The notes: generated from the sequence alone by a model not told the origin. Shown: positions 18,588 to 27,079, counted from the stretch's first letter. The stretch: 48,674 bases of DNA from JAIVHA01 sp965367295 (GCA_965367295.1 CBDUHN010000025.1:1-48674), one strand, 5' to 3'. A program made the numbers and translations.

Positions 18588-19184
18588 TCAGGCCAGATCG
18601 GCTGCCAGGGAGTCACGCACCCCCGCCGGCAGTGGATCCAGCTGGGTGGTATAGGCCTCGTGGGCAATACCGGCACCGATGGCGGCGCCCTTCTTGACCG
18701 CGGCCACCATCGGCGGTGTCAGTTCAAAGCGCAGGAAGTGCACCGAGGAAGTCTTTTCCTCCGTATCCCGTTCCAGGTCTTCGTCGGCGATCGCCAGCAC
18801 CGGCTCGAAGCCCTCGACCCGCACCCACACCTGGTCTTCGATGCCGATCAGCTGTGACAGCACCCGGCGGCGCTCATCCTCGTCCGGCACCTCGATCATG
18901 AAGGTGGCCTTCCAGTTGCTGCCATCGGGAATGAGCGGGTTGTAGGCATCCAGTTCCTCCTGAATACCTGCGGCCTCGAAGATCCGTTCCGCGCGCAGCA
19001 TCTCCTGGACCTGGTAATGCATGGTCAGCCGGTCTTCGAAATACAGCGTCGCCTGGTCACCCAGATGCACCTGGCGGTGTTTTTTATGGGCCATCACCTG
19101 GGCACGGAACTCGGACCGCGTGGCGGCGTATTGTTCCAGGCTGAAGAGATCCTCCCGGGCCAGCTTTTCGTATTGCTTACTCAT
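18588..19184 (-). CDS. DUF3501 family protein
   Basis: This 198-residue soluble protein matches DUF3501 (opening KLAREDLFSLEQYAATRSEFRAQVMAHKKHRQVHLG, then LYFEDRLTMHYQVQEMLRAERIF). The function is unknown. It is the last gene of a three-gene cassette with rubrerythrin and a CCG-domain Fe-S protein and starts 14 bp after the latter. From memory, these three families co-occur in many sulfur- and nitrogen-metabolising proteobacteria, which suggests a shared redox or oxygen-protection role. That role is inference. Confidence 0.87.
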   Translation of the reverse strand: MSKQYEKLAREDLFSLEQYAATRSEFRAQVMAHKKHRQVHLGDQATLYFEDRLTMHYQVQEMLRAERIFEAAGIQEELDAYNPLIPDGSNWKATFMIEVPDEDERRRVLSQLIGIEDQVWVRVEGFEPVLAIADEDLERDTEEKTSSVHFLRFELTPPMVAAVKKGAAIGAGIAHEAYTTQLDPLPAGVRDSLAADLA

Positions 19185-19198
19185 GATGTACCGCCTTA

Positions 19199-20530
19199 TC
19201 AGATTCCATAGGCCTGGCGCAGCAGGCTAAGCGGATGTTCAGGTTCCTTGTCGCCTTCCAGGCCGTTGCTGATCTGGTGGCCGGCCATGGGGCAGTCACT
19301 GCTGTAATGATCGGGAGCGGCCTTCTGCACCCGGTTGATCACCGGTCGGGCGATCTTCATCGAAATCTCGTGGAATTCCGATTTGACGGCATAGGTGCCG
19401 TCATGGCCGGAACAGCGCTCGATGGCCTCCACCTGCGTGTCGGGTACCAGCTGCAGCAGCTCACGTGTCTTGAGACCAATGTTCTGCACCCGCAGGTGAC
19501 AGGGAACATGATAGGAGATCGAACCCAGGCTGGTCTTGAAATCGGTGTTCAGCCTGCCGTGCTTGTGGCGCAGCATCAGGTATTCGAATGGATCGTAGAT
19601 GGCATCGCGGACCTTGGCGACATCGGGATCATCCGGGAACATCAGGGGCAGTTCCTGCTTGAACATCAGCACGCAGGACGGCACCGGCGCGACGATGTCC
19701 CAACCGTGATCCACCAACTCCGCCAGTACGGGGATATTGGCATTCTTGGCCTGCTCAACGGATTCCAGGTCACCCAGTTCCAGTTTCGGCATCCCGCAAC
19801 ACTGTTCCTTTTCCACCAGCCGCACGGGAATCCCGTTGTGCTCGAACACCGCCACCAGGTCCTCGCCAATGTGCGGTTCGTTGTAATTGCCGTAGCAGGT
19901 GGCGAACAGGGCCACCTTGCCGTGGGTCGGGCCGGCCGTTTCGGTGGCATGGGTATCCGGCGCATGGTCATGCAGGCGCTTGCGCAGGGTCTTGCTATGG
20001 TACTGCGGCAACGTGGCATCGGGATGCACACCCAGTACCTTGTCGAGCAGTTTGCGCGCCACCGGGTTGCGATTGCTGGCGTTCACCACACCGCTCACCA
20101 CCGGGATACCGGCCAGGGTGCCCACCAGGTCCGTGGAGGTCAGCAGCTTGTCGCGGCCGCGGGTCCTGCCCGCTTTGAACTTGACGGCTTTGGCGCGCAG
20201 CATCAGGTGCGGAAAATCCACATTCCACTCGTGGGGCGGCACATAGGGACACTTGGTCATGAAGCATATGTCACACAGGTAACAGTGATCCACCACCTGC
20301 CAGTAGACCTGGCGTGGCACGCCGTCGAGCTCCATGGTGTCCGATTCATCGATGGCATCGAACAGGGTGGGAAAGGCATTGCAGAGACTGAAACAGCGCC
20401 GGCACCCGTGACAGATTTCGTAGACGCGCTCCAGCTCTTTGAAGAGGCTTCCCTCATCGTAGAACTCGGGGTTGTGCCAGTCCAGCGCGTGCCGTGTCGG
20501 TGCTTGCAGACTACCTTCCCGTGTCGCCAT
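19199..20530 (-). CDS. GlpC/HdrD-like iron-sulfur protein with CCG domains
   Basis: This 443-residue protein has two N-terminal [4Fe-4S] motifs (C40, C43, C46, C50 and C83, C86, C89, C94). Two CCG-type cysteine-rich domains follow, the first with EKEQCCGMPKLELGD and the second with a CSG variant (IERCSGHDGTYA). This layout is shared with GlpC and heterodisulfide-reductase subunit D, which pass electrons to quinone or disulfide. No membrane span is seen and there is no flavin partner nearby. The partner here is more likely the rubrerythrin upstream and the DUF3501 protein downstream. It is often annotated as glycerol-3-phosphate dehydrogenase subunit C, but no glpA or glpB is present. Confidence 0.87.
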   Translation of the reverse strand: MATREGSLQAPTRHALDWHNPEFYDEGSLFKELERVYEICHGCRRCFSLCNAFPTLFDAIDESDTMELDGVPRQVYWQVVDHCYLCDICFMTKCPYVPPHEWNVDFPHLMLRAKAVKFKAGRTRGRDKLLTSTDLVGTLAGIPVVSGVVNASNRNPVARKLLDKVLGVHPDATLPQYHSKTLRKRLHDHAPDTHATETAGPTHGKVALFATCYGNYNEPHIGEDLVAVFEHNGIPVRLVEKEQCCGMPKLELGDLESVEQAKNANIPVLAELVDHGWDIVAPVPSCVLMFKQELPLMFPDDPDVAKVRDAIYDPFEYLMLRHKHGRLNTDFKTSLGSISYHVPCHLRVQNIGLKTRELLQLVPDTQVEAIERCSGHDGTYAVKSEFHEISMKIARPVINRVQKAAPDHYSSDCPMAGHQISNGLEGDKEPEHPLSLLRQAYGI

Positions 20531-20570
20531 GCTGCTTCTCCTTATCCTGCTGCCGGTGTCCGAAAAATCC

Positions 20571-20592
20571 GTCCAAGTGAATTTGGACCTAC
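20571..20592. repeat. REP-like palindromic repeat
   Basis: GTCCAAGTGAATTTGGAC followed by CTAC is a variant of the family core with compensating changes in both arms (GTCCAA/TTGGAC), so pairing is kept although the sequence differs. It lies between rubrerythrin and the Fe-S protein gene. Confidence 0.6.
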
Positions 20593-20622
20593 AGGGAAAC
20601 CCCGTCTACAACGGACAATCCA

Positions 20623-20690
20623 ATAAAAAACACCGCAAGGACGCAAAGTACGCGAAGGATGGTGCGTGCTTCACGCCTTTGCGGTGTTCA
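20623..20690 (-). terminator. Hairpin with T-run downstream of rubrerythrin
   Basis: Ten-base arms (AACACCGCAA at 20629-20638 and TTGCGGTGTT at 20679-20688) enclose a 40-base loop containing GGACGCAAAGTACGCGAAGG. On the minus strand the hairpin is followed by TTTTTTATTG. It may end or attenuate transcription between rubrerythrin and the Fe-S gene. The loop resembles a dispersed repeat found in many environmental genomes, so its terminator role is uncertain. Confidence 0.5.
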
Positions 20691-20718
20691 CAAAGACCGT
20701 CTCGATATGGATGGGGTC

Positions 20719-21138
20719 TCAGGCGTCCAGGCTGTCCAGCGCCTTCTGGAAACGGTTGGCGTGGGAACGCTCCGCCTTGGCCAGGGTTTCGAACCAGTCG
20801 GCGATTTCGTCGAAGCCTTCGTCGCGGGCGGACTTGGCCATGCCCGGGTACATGTCGGTGTACTCATGGGTTTCACCGGCGATGGCGGCCTTCAGGTTGT
20901 CGCTGGTGCCACCAATGGGCAGGCCAGTGGCGGGATCGCCCACTTCTTCCAGGTATTCCAGGTGGCCATGGGCGTGACCGGTTTCACCTTCGGCGGTGGA
21001 ACGGAACACGGCGGCCACGTCGTTATAGCCTTCCACGTCGGCCTTGGCCGCGAAGTAGAGATAACGGCGATTGGCCTGGGATTCGCCGGAAAATGCGGCC
21101 TTCAGATTGTCTTCGGTTTTGCTGCCTTTCAGATCCAT
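20719..21138 (-). CDS. Rubrerythrin-type diiron protein (erythrin, no rubredoxin domain)
   Basis: This 139-residue four-helix ferritin-like protein has two ExxH diiron motifs (ETGHAHGHLEYL and ERSHANRFQKAL) plus the glutamates in SGESQANRRY and AGETHEY. It lacks the C-terminal rubredoxin domain of classic rubrerythrin, so an outside electron donor is needed to reduce peroxide. The Fe-S protein next door is a candidate. The ATG at 21138 has a near-perfect GGAGG site 9 bases upstream. A palindromic operator overlaps its probable promoter. First gene of the cassette. Confidence 0.92.
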   Translation of the reverse strand: MDLKGSKTEDNLKAAFSGESQANRRYLYFAAKADVEGYNDVAAVFRSTAEGETGHAHGHLEYLEEVGDPATGLPIGGTSDNLKAAIAGETHEYTDMYPGMAKSARDEGFDEIADWFETLAKAERSHANRFQKALDSLDA

Positions 21139-21188
21139 GGTGACTTCCTCCGAGTGGTCGTGAAGCGCCGGAAACAGGTCCGGCATAG

Positions 21189-21216
21189 AATTTAGACTAA
21201 GTCTAAAGTGGGTAAA
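21189..21216 (-). promoter_or_regulatory. Rubrerythrin promoter with 17-bp palindromic operator
   Basis: TTTAGACTAAGTCTAAA at 21191-21207 is a perfect 7+3+7 dyad. On the minus strand it lies between a -35-like TTTACC (21216-21211) and a -10-like TAAATT (21194-21189), with 16 bp between them, and overlaps the -10, the classic position for a repressor. The form TTTAGAn-nnn-nTCTAAA resembles sites of Fur-superfamily regulators such as Irr or PerR (Irr: TTTAGAA-N3-TTCTAAA), but the regulator cannot be named from the window. Confidence 0.7.
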
Positions 21217-21338
21217 ACTCTAGCCCAGGGCCCCAGCCCTGTCAACACGGAAAAACCCTTTGTGCTCAGTATGGCGCGCCGTTTGACCCGCGCCGGTCAG
21301 CTGGGTAACGTAAGCCGTCCATTGAGGAGTTGCAAGCC

Positions 21339-21581
21339 GTGGCCAGGAAACGCAGTACCACCGATTTTGAAAAGACACTCAGCGAACTGGAAGCGCTGGT
21401 GGAAAAAATGGAACAGGGTGAACTCAGCCTGGAAGAATCGCTGCAATCGTTCGAGCGCGGCATTCAGCTGACCCGCGCCTGCCAGCAGGCCCTGCAGGAA
21501 GCCGAACAGAAGGTACAGATCCTGCTGGAAAAGGATGGTGGTGCACAGCTCGAAACCTTCCCAACCGACGAACATGAATAA
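21339..21581 (+). CDS. xseB: Exodeoxyribonuclease VII small subunit
   Basis: This 80-residue XseB shows the helical hairpin pattern FEKTLSELEALVEKMEQGELSLEESLQSFERGIQL. Several small subunits decorate one XseA to form exonuclease VII, which degrades single-stranded DNA. The GTG at 21339 has GAGGAG 9 bases upstream; a TTG at 21330 is the alternative. It overlaps the ispA start by 8 bp, the standard xseB-ispA-dxs order of gammaproteobacteria. Confidence 0.95.
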   Translation: MARKRSTTDFEKTLSELEALVEKMEQGELSLEESLQSFERGIQLTRACQQALQEAEQKVQILLEKDGGAQLETFPTDEHE

Positions 21582-22470
21582 GCCGCTGCAGGACTATATG
21601 GCACTCTGCCAGACCAGGGTGGAAAATGCCCTGCAACAATGCCTGCCCGGCGAACGGATCCACCCCGCCTCCTTACACGCCGCCATGCGCTATGCCAGCC
21701 TCGACGGCGGCAAGCGTATTCGCCCGCTGCTGGTCTATGCTGCTGGCCAGGCAGCTGGCGCCCACCCGGACAGCCTCGATGCGCCGGCCTGCGCGGTGGA
21801 ACTGATTCACGCCTACTCCCTGGTCCACGATGATCTTCCGGCCATGGACAACGATGCCCTGCGGCGCGGCAAACCCACCTGTCACAAGGCCTTTGGTGAG
21901 GCCCAGGCGATTCTCGCCGGGGACGCCCTGCAGGCCCTGGCATTCCACATCCTGGCCCATGACCATGCCGGCGGGCTGCCCGCGGAGGTACGGCTGGGCA
22001 TGGTGGAGCAACTCAGCCTCGCCGCCGGCTCACGCGGCATGGTAGGTGGCCAAGCCATTGATCTGGCGGCGGTCGGCCAGCAACTCGACATTGCCGAACT
22101 GGAAGACATGCACATCCACAAGACCGGTGCCCTGATCCGCGCCAGCGTGCTGCTTGGCGCCATGGCCAATCCGGCCCTCGCGAAACAGCGCCTCAGGGAA
22201 CTGGATCAGTACGCCAAAAACATCGGGCTGGCATTTCAGGTCGTGGATGACATTCTCGACGTGGAAGGTAGTACCGAGGTACTGGGCAAGACGGCGCAGG
22301 CCGACCAGGCCCTGGACAAGCCGACCTACCCCGCCCTGCTGGGGCTGGAGGGTGCCCGGCAGCGGGCCCGGGAACTGCACACCACCGCGCTGGACAGCCT
22401 GGAAGCCTTCGGCGCGGAGGCCGATCCGCTGCGCTGGCTGGCAGGATATATCCTGGAACGGACACATTAA
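21574..22470 (+). CDS. ispA: (2E,6E)-farnesyl diphosphate synthase
   Basis: This 298-residue short-chain prenyltransferase condenses isopentenyl diphosphate with dimethylallyl and geranyl diphosphate. The two Asp-rich motifs are DDLPAMDND and DDILDVEG, and GGKRIRP near residue 40 binds IPP. The ATG at 21574 lies within the end of xseB, with an 8-base overlap, so translation is probably coupled. An earlier open frame to 21535 is ignored. The product feeds quinone and undecaprenyl phosphate synthesis. Confidence 0.97.
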   Translation: MNKPLQDYMALCQTRVENALQQCLPGERIHPASLHAAMRYASLDGGKRIRPLLVYAAGQAAGAHPDSLDAPACAVELIHAYSLVHDDLPAMDNDALRRGKPTCHKAFGEAQAILAGDALQALAFHILAHDHAGGLPAEVRLGMVEQLSLAAGSRGMVGGQAIDLAAVGQQLDIAELEDMHIHKTGALIRASVLLGAMANPALAKQRLRELDQYAKNIGLAFQVVDDILDVEGSTEVLGKTAQADQALDKPTYPALLGLEGARQRARELHTTALDSLEAFGAEADPLRWLAGYILERTH

Positions 22471-22495
22471 TCAGGGAAACGAGCGCGGCCCGAAT

Positions 22496-22513
22496 GTCCG
22501 CATTCATCCGGAC
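22496..22513. repeat. REP-like palindromic repeat
   Basis: GTCCGCATTCATCCGGAC is a shortened member of the repeat family (arms GTCCG/CGGAC) in the ispA-dxs gap. A related but weaker CGGATTTATGCGG lies at about 22580. Confidence 0.5.
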
Positions 22514-22655
22514 AAGGCACCGGATCACGCCTTTGCCCGAGGAGATACAGACCGCTAGCTGGCCCGGTTTCGTATCGACCCGGATTTATGCGGACAAACC
22601 AACGCCCTGCCCCGTTCCGGGGGTAAATCCCCCTTCCCCGGCCTGTTTCTATTCC

Positions 22656-22684
22656 TTGCGCGACCCCGAGCCGACCGGGATAAT
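22656..22684 (+). promoter_or_regulatory. Probable sigma-70 promoter of dxs
   Basis: TTGCGC (22656-22661) and GATAAT (22679-22684) are separated by 17 bp and lie 28 bp upstream of the dxs ATG. This would give dxs its own transcription inside the xseB-ispA-dxs run. Confidence 0.5.
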
Positions 22685-22711
22685 ATCCTGTTTCGAGTTA
22701 CGGCCCGCCCC

Positions 22712-24610
22712 ATGACGGTTTCGAGTGAATTTCCCCTGTTGGAAAGCATTGACAGCCCTGCCGATCTGCGCGCCCTGCCGGCCGCACGACTGGGCGCGGT
22801 GGCGCGCGAGCTGCGCACCTTCCTGATCGATTCCCTCAGCCGCACCGGCGGCCACCTGGCCGCCAACCTGGGCACGGTGGAGCTGACCCTGGCGTTGCAC
22901 TATGTATTCAGCACCCCGGATGACCGCCTGATATGGGACGTGGGCCACCAGAGCTACAGCCACAAAATCCTTACCGGTCGCCGCGATGCGATGGCGAAAA
23001 TCCGTCAGCAGGAAGGTCCTTCCGGCTTTCCCAAGCGTTCCGAGAGCCCCTATGACACCTTCGGTGTCGGCCATTCCAGCACCTCCATCAGCGCCGCCCT
23101 GGGCATGGCCATCGCCGCCGCCCGGGAAGGTAGCGAACGCCGCGTGATGGCAGTGATCGGCGACGGCGCCATGACCGCCGGCCAGGCCTTTGAAGCCCTC
23201 AATCACGCCGGCACCCTGGATGCCAACCTGCTGGTGGTGCTGAACGACAACGACATGTCCATCTCACCCAATGTAGGCGGTCTGTCCAATTACCTGGCCA
23301 AGGTCCTCTCGGGCCGGCTCTACTCCACGGTCCGCGAGGGCAGCAAGAAGGTGCTGGCCAACATGCCGCCGGTCTGGGAACTGGCGCGCCGCGCCGAGGA
23401 GCACATGAAAGGCATGGTGGTGCCCGGCACCCTGTTCGAGGAGCTCGGCTTCAACTACATCGGCCCCATCGACGGCCATGACCTCGACACTCTGGTGCCC
23501 ACGCTGCGTAACCTGCGCGCCCTCAAGGGTCCGCAACTGTTGCACGTGGTAACCCGCAAGGGCCGGGGCTTCCCACCTGCGGAAGCCAACCCCTGCGGCT
23601 ACCATGGCGTCGGCCCCTTCAATCCGGAAACCGGACAGTCCACGGGCAGTGTCGGCGGCAAGCCCAGTTTCACCCGGATCTTCAGCGACTGGATCTGCGA
23701 CGCCGCCGTGCGCGACCCGCAACTGGTGGCGATCACCCCCGCCATGCGCGAAGGCTCGGGCCTGGTGGATTTCTCGGAACGGTTTCCAAAACGCTACTTC
23801 GATGTCGGCATTGCCGAGCAGCATGCGGTGACCCTGGCCGCCGGCATGGCCTGCGACGGCCTCAGGCCAGTGGTGGCCATCTACTCCACCTTCCTGCAGC
23901 GCGCCTATGACCAGCTGATTCACGATGTGGCGATCCAGAACCTGCCGGTGCTGTTCGCCATCGATCGCGGCGGCCTGGTCGGCCCCGATGGCGACACCCA
24001 TGCCGGCAGTTTCGACCTGTCCTACCTGCGCTGTATTCCGAACATGACGGTGATGGCGCCCGCCGATGAGCGCGAGTGCCGCCAGCTGCTACAGACCGGC
24101 CTCGAACTGGGTGCCCCCGCCACGGTGCGCTACCCACGTGGCAGCGGCATGGGCGTGGCCGTGGACAGCGACCTCGGCACCCTGCCACTCGGCAAGGGCG
24201 AAGTGCGCCGCCGCGGACAGGATATCGCCATTCTCTCCTTCGGCACCCTGCTGCCAGAGGCGCTGGCCGCTGCCGATGCACTGGATGCCACGGTCGCCAA
24301 TATGCGTTTCGTGAAACCGCTGGACGAAACCCTGATCGACGAACTGGCCTCCGGCCACCGGCTGCTGGTCACCCTGGAAGACAATGCCCGCCTCGGCGGT
24401 GCCGGCAGCGCGGTGGCCGAATACCTGGCCCTGCGCAACCCGCCGGTTCCCCTGCTGTTGCTGGGTATTCCCGACCGTTTCCCGGGCCATGGCAGCCGTG
24501 ACCAGTTGCTGGCCAGCTGCAACCTCGATGCCGCCGGTATTCAGCGCACCATCGAGGCCGCCTGCCATGATATGGATTGCGAAAATACCCGCAGTCGATT
24601 AATATCCTAG
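22712..24610 (+). CDS. dxs: 1-deoxy-D-xylulose-5-phosphate synthase
   Basis: This 632-residue thiamine-diphosphate enzyme condenses pyruvate and glyceraldehyde 3-phosphate, the first step of the MEP isoprenoid pathway. The diphosphate-binding motif runs GDGAMTAGQAFEALNHAG to NDN, and the transketolase pyrimidine domain shows DVGIAEQHAVTLAAGMA. Length matches E. coli Dxs (620). It shares a pathway with ispA just upstream. The downstream queD begins 22 bp after the stop. Confidence 0.98.
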   Translation: MTVSSEFPLLESIDSPADLRALPAARLGAVARELRTFLIDSLSRTGGHLAANLGTVELTLALHYVFSTPDDRLIWDVGHQSYSHKILTGRRDAMAKIRQQEGPSGFPKRSESPYDTFGVGHSSTSISAALGMAIAAAREGSERRVMAVIGDGAMTAGQAFEALNHAGTLDANLLVVLNDNDMSISPNVGGLSNYLAKVLSGRLYSTVREGSKKVLANMPPVWELARRAEEHMKGMVVPGTLFEELGFNYIGPIDGHDLDTLVPTLRNLRALKGPQLLHVVTRKGRGFPPAEANPCGYHGVGPFNPETGQSTGSVGGKPSFTRIFSDWICDAAVRDPQLVAITPAMREGSGLVDFSERFPKRYFDVGIAEQHAVTLAAGMACDGLRPVVAIYSTFLQRAYDQLIHDVAIQNLPVLFAIDRGGLVGPDGDTHAGSFDLSYLRCIPNMTVMAPADERECRQLLQTGLELGAPATVRYPRGSGMGVAVDSDLGTLPLGKGEVRRRGQDIAILSFGTLLPEALAAADALDATVANMRFVKPLDETLIDELASGHRLLVTLEDNARLGGAGSAVAEYLALRNPPVPLLLLGIPDRFPGHGSRDQLLASCNLDAAGIQRTIEAACHDMDCENTRSRLIS

Positions 24611-24632
24611 TGTTTTAGTCAGGAATTCATTC

Positions 24633-25013
24633 GTGGCCGCCAAGTACACCCTGCGCATCCTTGCCGATTTTGCCTCCGCCCATACCCTGCGCGGCTACCC
24701 GGGCGCCTGTGCCCGTATGCACGGGCACAACTGGAAGGTGGAAGTGGAAGTGGAAGCCACCCGGCTGGATGAGGTCGGCATGGGCGTGGACTTCAAGGTC
24801 ATCAAGACCGCCACCCGCGAGATCGCCGGCCGGCTCGACCATCGTTACCTGAATGAGCTGGAGCCCTTCACCGATATCAACCCGACGGCAGAACACATTG
24901 CGGCCTACTTCCACCGCGAACTGTCCCGGACTCTCAATCAGCCACATCTCAGGGTAAGCGCCGTCACCCTGTGGGAAACCGAACGCGCCTGCGTGCGTTA
25001 TGTAGAGGAATAA
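24633..25013 (+). CDS. queD: 6-carboxy-5,6,7,8-tetrahydropterin synthase
   Basis: This 126-residue PTPS-fold enzyme converts 7,8-dihydroneopterin triphosphate to 6-carboxytetrahydropterin for queuosine. The zinc ligands are H17, H30 and H32 (SAHTLRG and MHGHNW), and C26 is the catalytic cysteine. WETERACVRY near the C-terminus carries the pterin-binding glutamate. The GTG start at 24633 is the only one fitting the family length. folE2, which makes the substrate, starts 4 bp after the stop. Confidence 0.94.
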   Translation: MAAKYTLRILADFASAHTLRGYPGACARMHGHNWKVEVEVEATRLDEVGMGVDFKVIKTATREIAGRLDHRYLNELEPFTDINPTAEHIAAYFHRELSRTLNQPHLRVSAVTLWETERACVRYVEE

Positions 25014-25017
25014 GCCA

Positions 25018-25854
25018 ATGAGCCAACGCGAAGCCATCGAACGCAGCAGCGCCAACACCATCGAAGACGTACAGAACAGCGCCGACACCCGCCGCATTGC
25101 CATCGACAAGGTGGGCATCAAGGACATCCGCCACCCGGTGCGCGTCAAGGATCGTACCGGCGGCGAACAGCACACCATCGCTCACTTCAACATGTACGTG
25201 AACCTGCCCCACAACTTCAAGGGCACCCACATGTCCCGCTTCGTGGAGATTCTCAACATCCATGAACGCGAAATCACCGTGGAATCATTCAAGGACATGC
25301 TGAGCGAAATGACCGAGCGGCTGGAAGCGAAATCCGGCCATATCGAAATGGCCTTCCCCTATTTCGTCAACAAGGTCGCACCGGTCTCCGGCGTGGAAAG
25401 CCTGCTCGATTACGAGGTCACCTTCATCGGTGAAATCCATGACGGCAAGCCGGTCATGACCGTGAAGGTGGTGGTACCGGTCACCAGCCTGTGCCCCTGC
25501 TCAAAGAAAATCTCCGACTACGGCGCCCATAACCAGCGCTCCCACGTCACGGTCAGCGCCCGCACCCAGGACTTCGTGTGGATCGAGGAATTGATCGAAC
25601 TGGTGGAAAAAGAGGCCTCCTGCGAACTCTATGGCCTGCTGAAGCGCCCCGACGAGAAATATGTAACCGAGCGTGCCTACGACAATCCCAAGTTTGTCGA
25701 AGACATGGTGCGCGATATCGCCGCGCGTCTGAACAAGGACGAGCGCATCGTCGCCTACACGGTGGAATCGGAAAACTTCGAATCCATCCACAACCACTCC
25801 GCCTATGCCCTCATCGAGTGGGACAAGGAAAAGAATCCGGTTCGCCAGTCCTGA
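25018..25854 (+). CDS. folE2: GTP cyclohydrolase IB (FolE2)
   Basis: This 278-residue FolE2 turns GTP into 7,8-dihydroneopterin triphosphate, the substrate of QueD and of folate synthesis. The active-site cysteine region is LCPCSKKISDYGAHNQRSH, with C159 and C161. Unlike zinc-dependent FolE, this type can use other metals and is often expressed under zinc limitation. I see no obvious Zur-like site here, and the gene appears to be constitutive in the dxs-queD transcript. A strong terminator follows 20 bp after the stop. Confidence 0.97.
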   Translation: MSQREAIERSSANTIEDVQNSADTRRIAIDKVGIKDIRHPVRVKDRTGGEQHTIAHFNMYVNLPHNFKGTHMSRFVEILNIHEREITVESFKDMLSEMTERLEAKSGHIEMAFPYFVNKVAPVSGVESLLDYEVTFIGEIHDGKPVMTVKVVVPVTSLCPCSKKISDYGAHNQRSHVTVSARTQDFVWIEELIELVEKEASCELYGLLKRPDEKYVTERAYDNPKFVEDMVRDIAARLNKDERIVAYTVESENFESIHNHSAYALIEWDKEKNPVRQS

Positions 25855-25873
25855 GCGGCAGCCGCTCCCTGCC

Positions 25874-25911
25874 AAACCGGCGCATTCCATAAAGGGTGCG
25901 CCGGTTTTTTT
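25874..25911 (+). terminator. Rho-independent terminator after folE2
   Basis: Eleven-base arms AAACCGGCGCA and TGCGCCGGTTT enclose a 12-base loop and run into a T7 tract. It closes the xseB-ispA-dxs-queD-folE2 run. Confidence 0.93.
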
Positions 25912-26088
25912 GCGTATTGGACACAATCCCACATTGAACTTACGAGATACTATGCCGCTATAAGACATATACGTACCCATTTTGGCGGGTGGCAGCTACA
26001 GCCAGTACCGTACCGGCACCCCGTCGCCAGATCGGGAAATGACCTTGAAAGCTTCCAGACACCCGCCCCAGGGCGGCCACACCAGACC

Positions 26089-27078
26089 ATGAGCACACCG
26101 GTTCTCATCTGCGACGATTCCAGTTTCGCCCGCAAACAGATGGCCCGCGCCCTGCCTGATGACTGGGATATCGAGGTCTCCTTTGCCGAGCATGGCGTGG
26201 AGGCCCTCACCGCCATCGCCGCCGGCAAGGCCGATATCCTGTTCCTCGACCTGAACATGCCCGTGATGGATGGCTACGGTGTGCTGGAGGCCATTCGCGC
26301 CCGGGACCTGCCCACTCTGGTAATCGTGGTATCAGGCGATGTGCAGCCGGAAGCCTACGAGCGGGTCATGAAACTCGGCGCCCTGGATTTCATCAGCAAG
26401 CCCATCGTGGCCGCCACTCTGCTGGAACTGCTCGAACGCTATGGCATCCACAGCCACTCCGAAAAACGGCGGGAACATCTCGAGTTTGAAGTCGACGCGC
26501 TGGATATCTACCAGGAGATCGCCAACGTAGCCATGGGGCGTGCCGCGGACCGGCTGGCACGCCTGCTGGACGTGTTCATCACCCTGCCGATCCCGCGCAT
26601 CAGCCTCATCGAGGGCCATGACCTGCGTATGGCCTTCCAGCAGGTGGCCAGCAGCGACAAGGTATCAGCGGTATGCCAGGGATTCATTGGCGCCGGTATC
26701 GCCGGCGAGGCGATGCTGACCTTCACCGACTCCAGCCTGTCCGATATCGGTGAACTGATGCGCTACGAAGGCGAAATCGATGATGCGGTGGAACTCGAAC
26801 TGATCATGGATATCGCCAACGTGCTGATCAGCGCCTGCCTGAACGGTATTGCCGAACAGCTGGACATCAGTTTCAGCCAGGGACACCCTTTGGTGCTGGG
26901 ACGTCATGTGCCGATCGATGATCTGCTGCAACGCAACTCATCCCGCTGGGACAAGCTACTCGCCATCGAAATCGAATACCGCATTGAAAACCGCGATATC
27001 AACTGTGACCTGATGCTGCTGTTTACCGAAGACTCCCTCGCGCCACTGAATGCCCTGGTGGCCTTCATAGAGCCCTGA
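26089..27078 (+). CDS. Receiver protein with CheC-like domain
   Basis: This 329-residue protein starts with a full receiver domain (acidic DD at 9-10, phospho-acceptor D54 in LFLDLNMPVMDG, K in FISKPI). The C-terminal half resembles CheC/CheX phosphatases, with DIYQEIANVAMGRAADRLARLL around 150 and ELIMDIANVLISACLNGIAEQL around 245 as the two E/D-xx-N helices. A self-regulating or CheY-dephosphorylating role is inferred. It is followed after 1 bp by a GGDEF gene, so the pair is probably one signalling unit in which the receiver protein controls c-di-GMP output. A weak promoter (TTGAAC at 25934, TATAAG at 25959) may lie upstream. Confidence 0.83.
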   Translation: MSTPVLICDDSSFARKQMARALPDDWDIEVSFAEHGVEALTAIAAGKADILFLDLNMPVMDGYGVLEAIRARDLPTLVIVVSGDVQPEAYERVMKLGALDFISKPIVAATLLELLERYGIHSHSEKRREHLEFEVDALDIYQEIANVAMGRAADRLARLLDVFITLPIPRISLIEGHDLRMAFQQVASSDKVSAVCQGFIGAGIAGEAMLTFTDSSLSDIGELMRYEGEIDDAVELELIMDIANVLISACLNGIAEQLDISFSQGHPLVLGRHVPIDDLLQRNSSRWDKLLAIEIEYRIENRDINCDLMLLFTEDSLAPLNALVAFIEP

Positions 27079-27079
27079 T

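Noticed and set aside
19199..20530. Anaerobic glycerol-3-phosphate dehydrogenase subunit C
   Set aside because: The fold fits, but glpA and glpB are absent and the neighbours are rubrerythrin and DUF3501, so the glycerol role is not supported.
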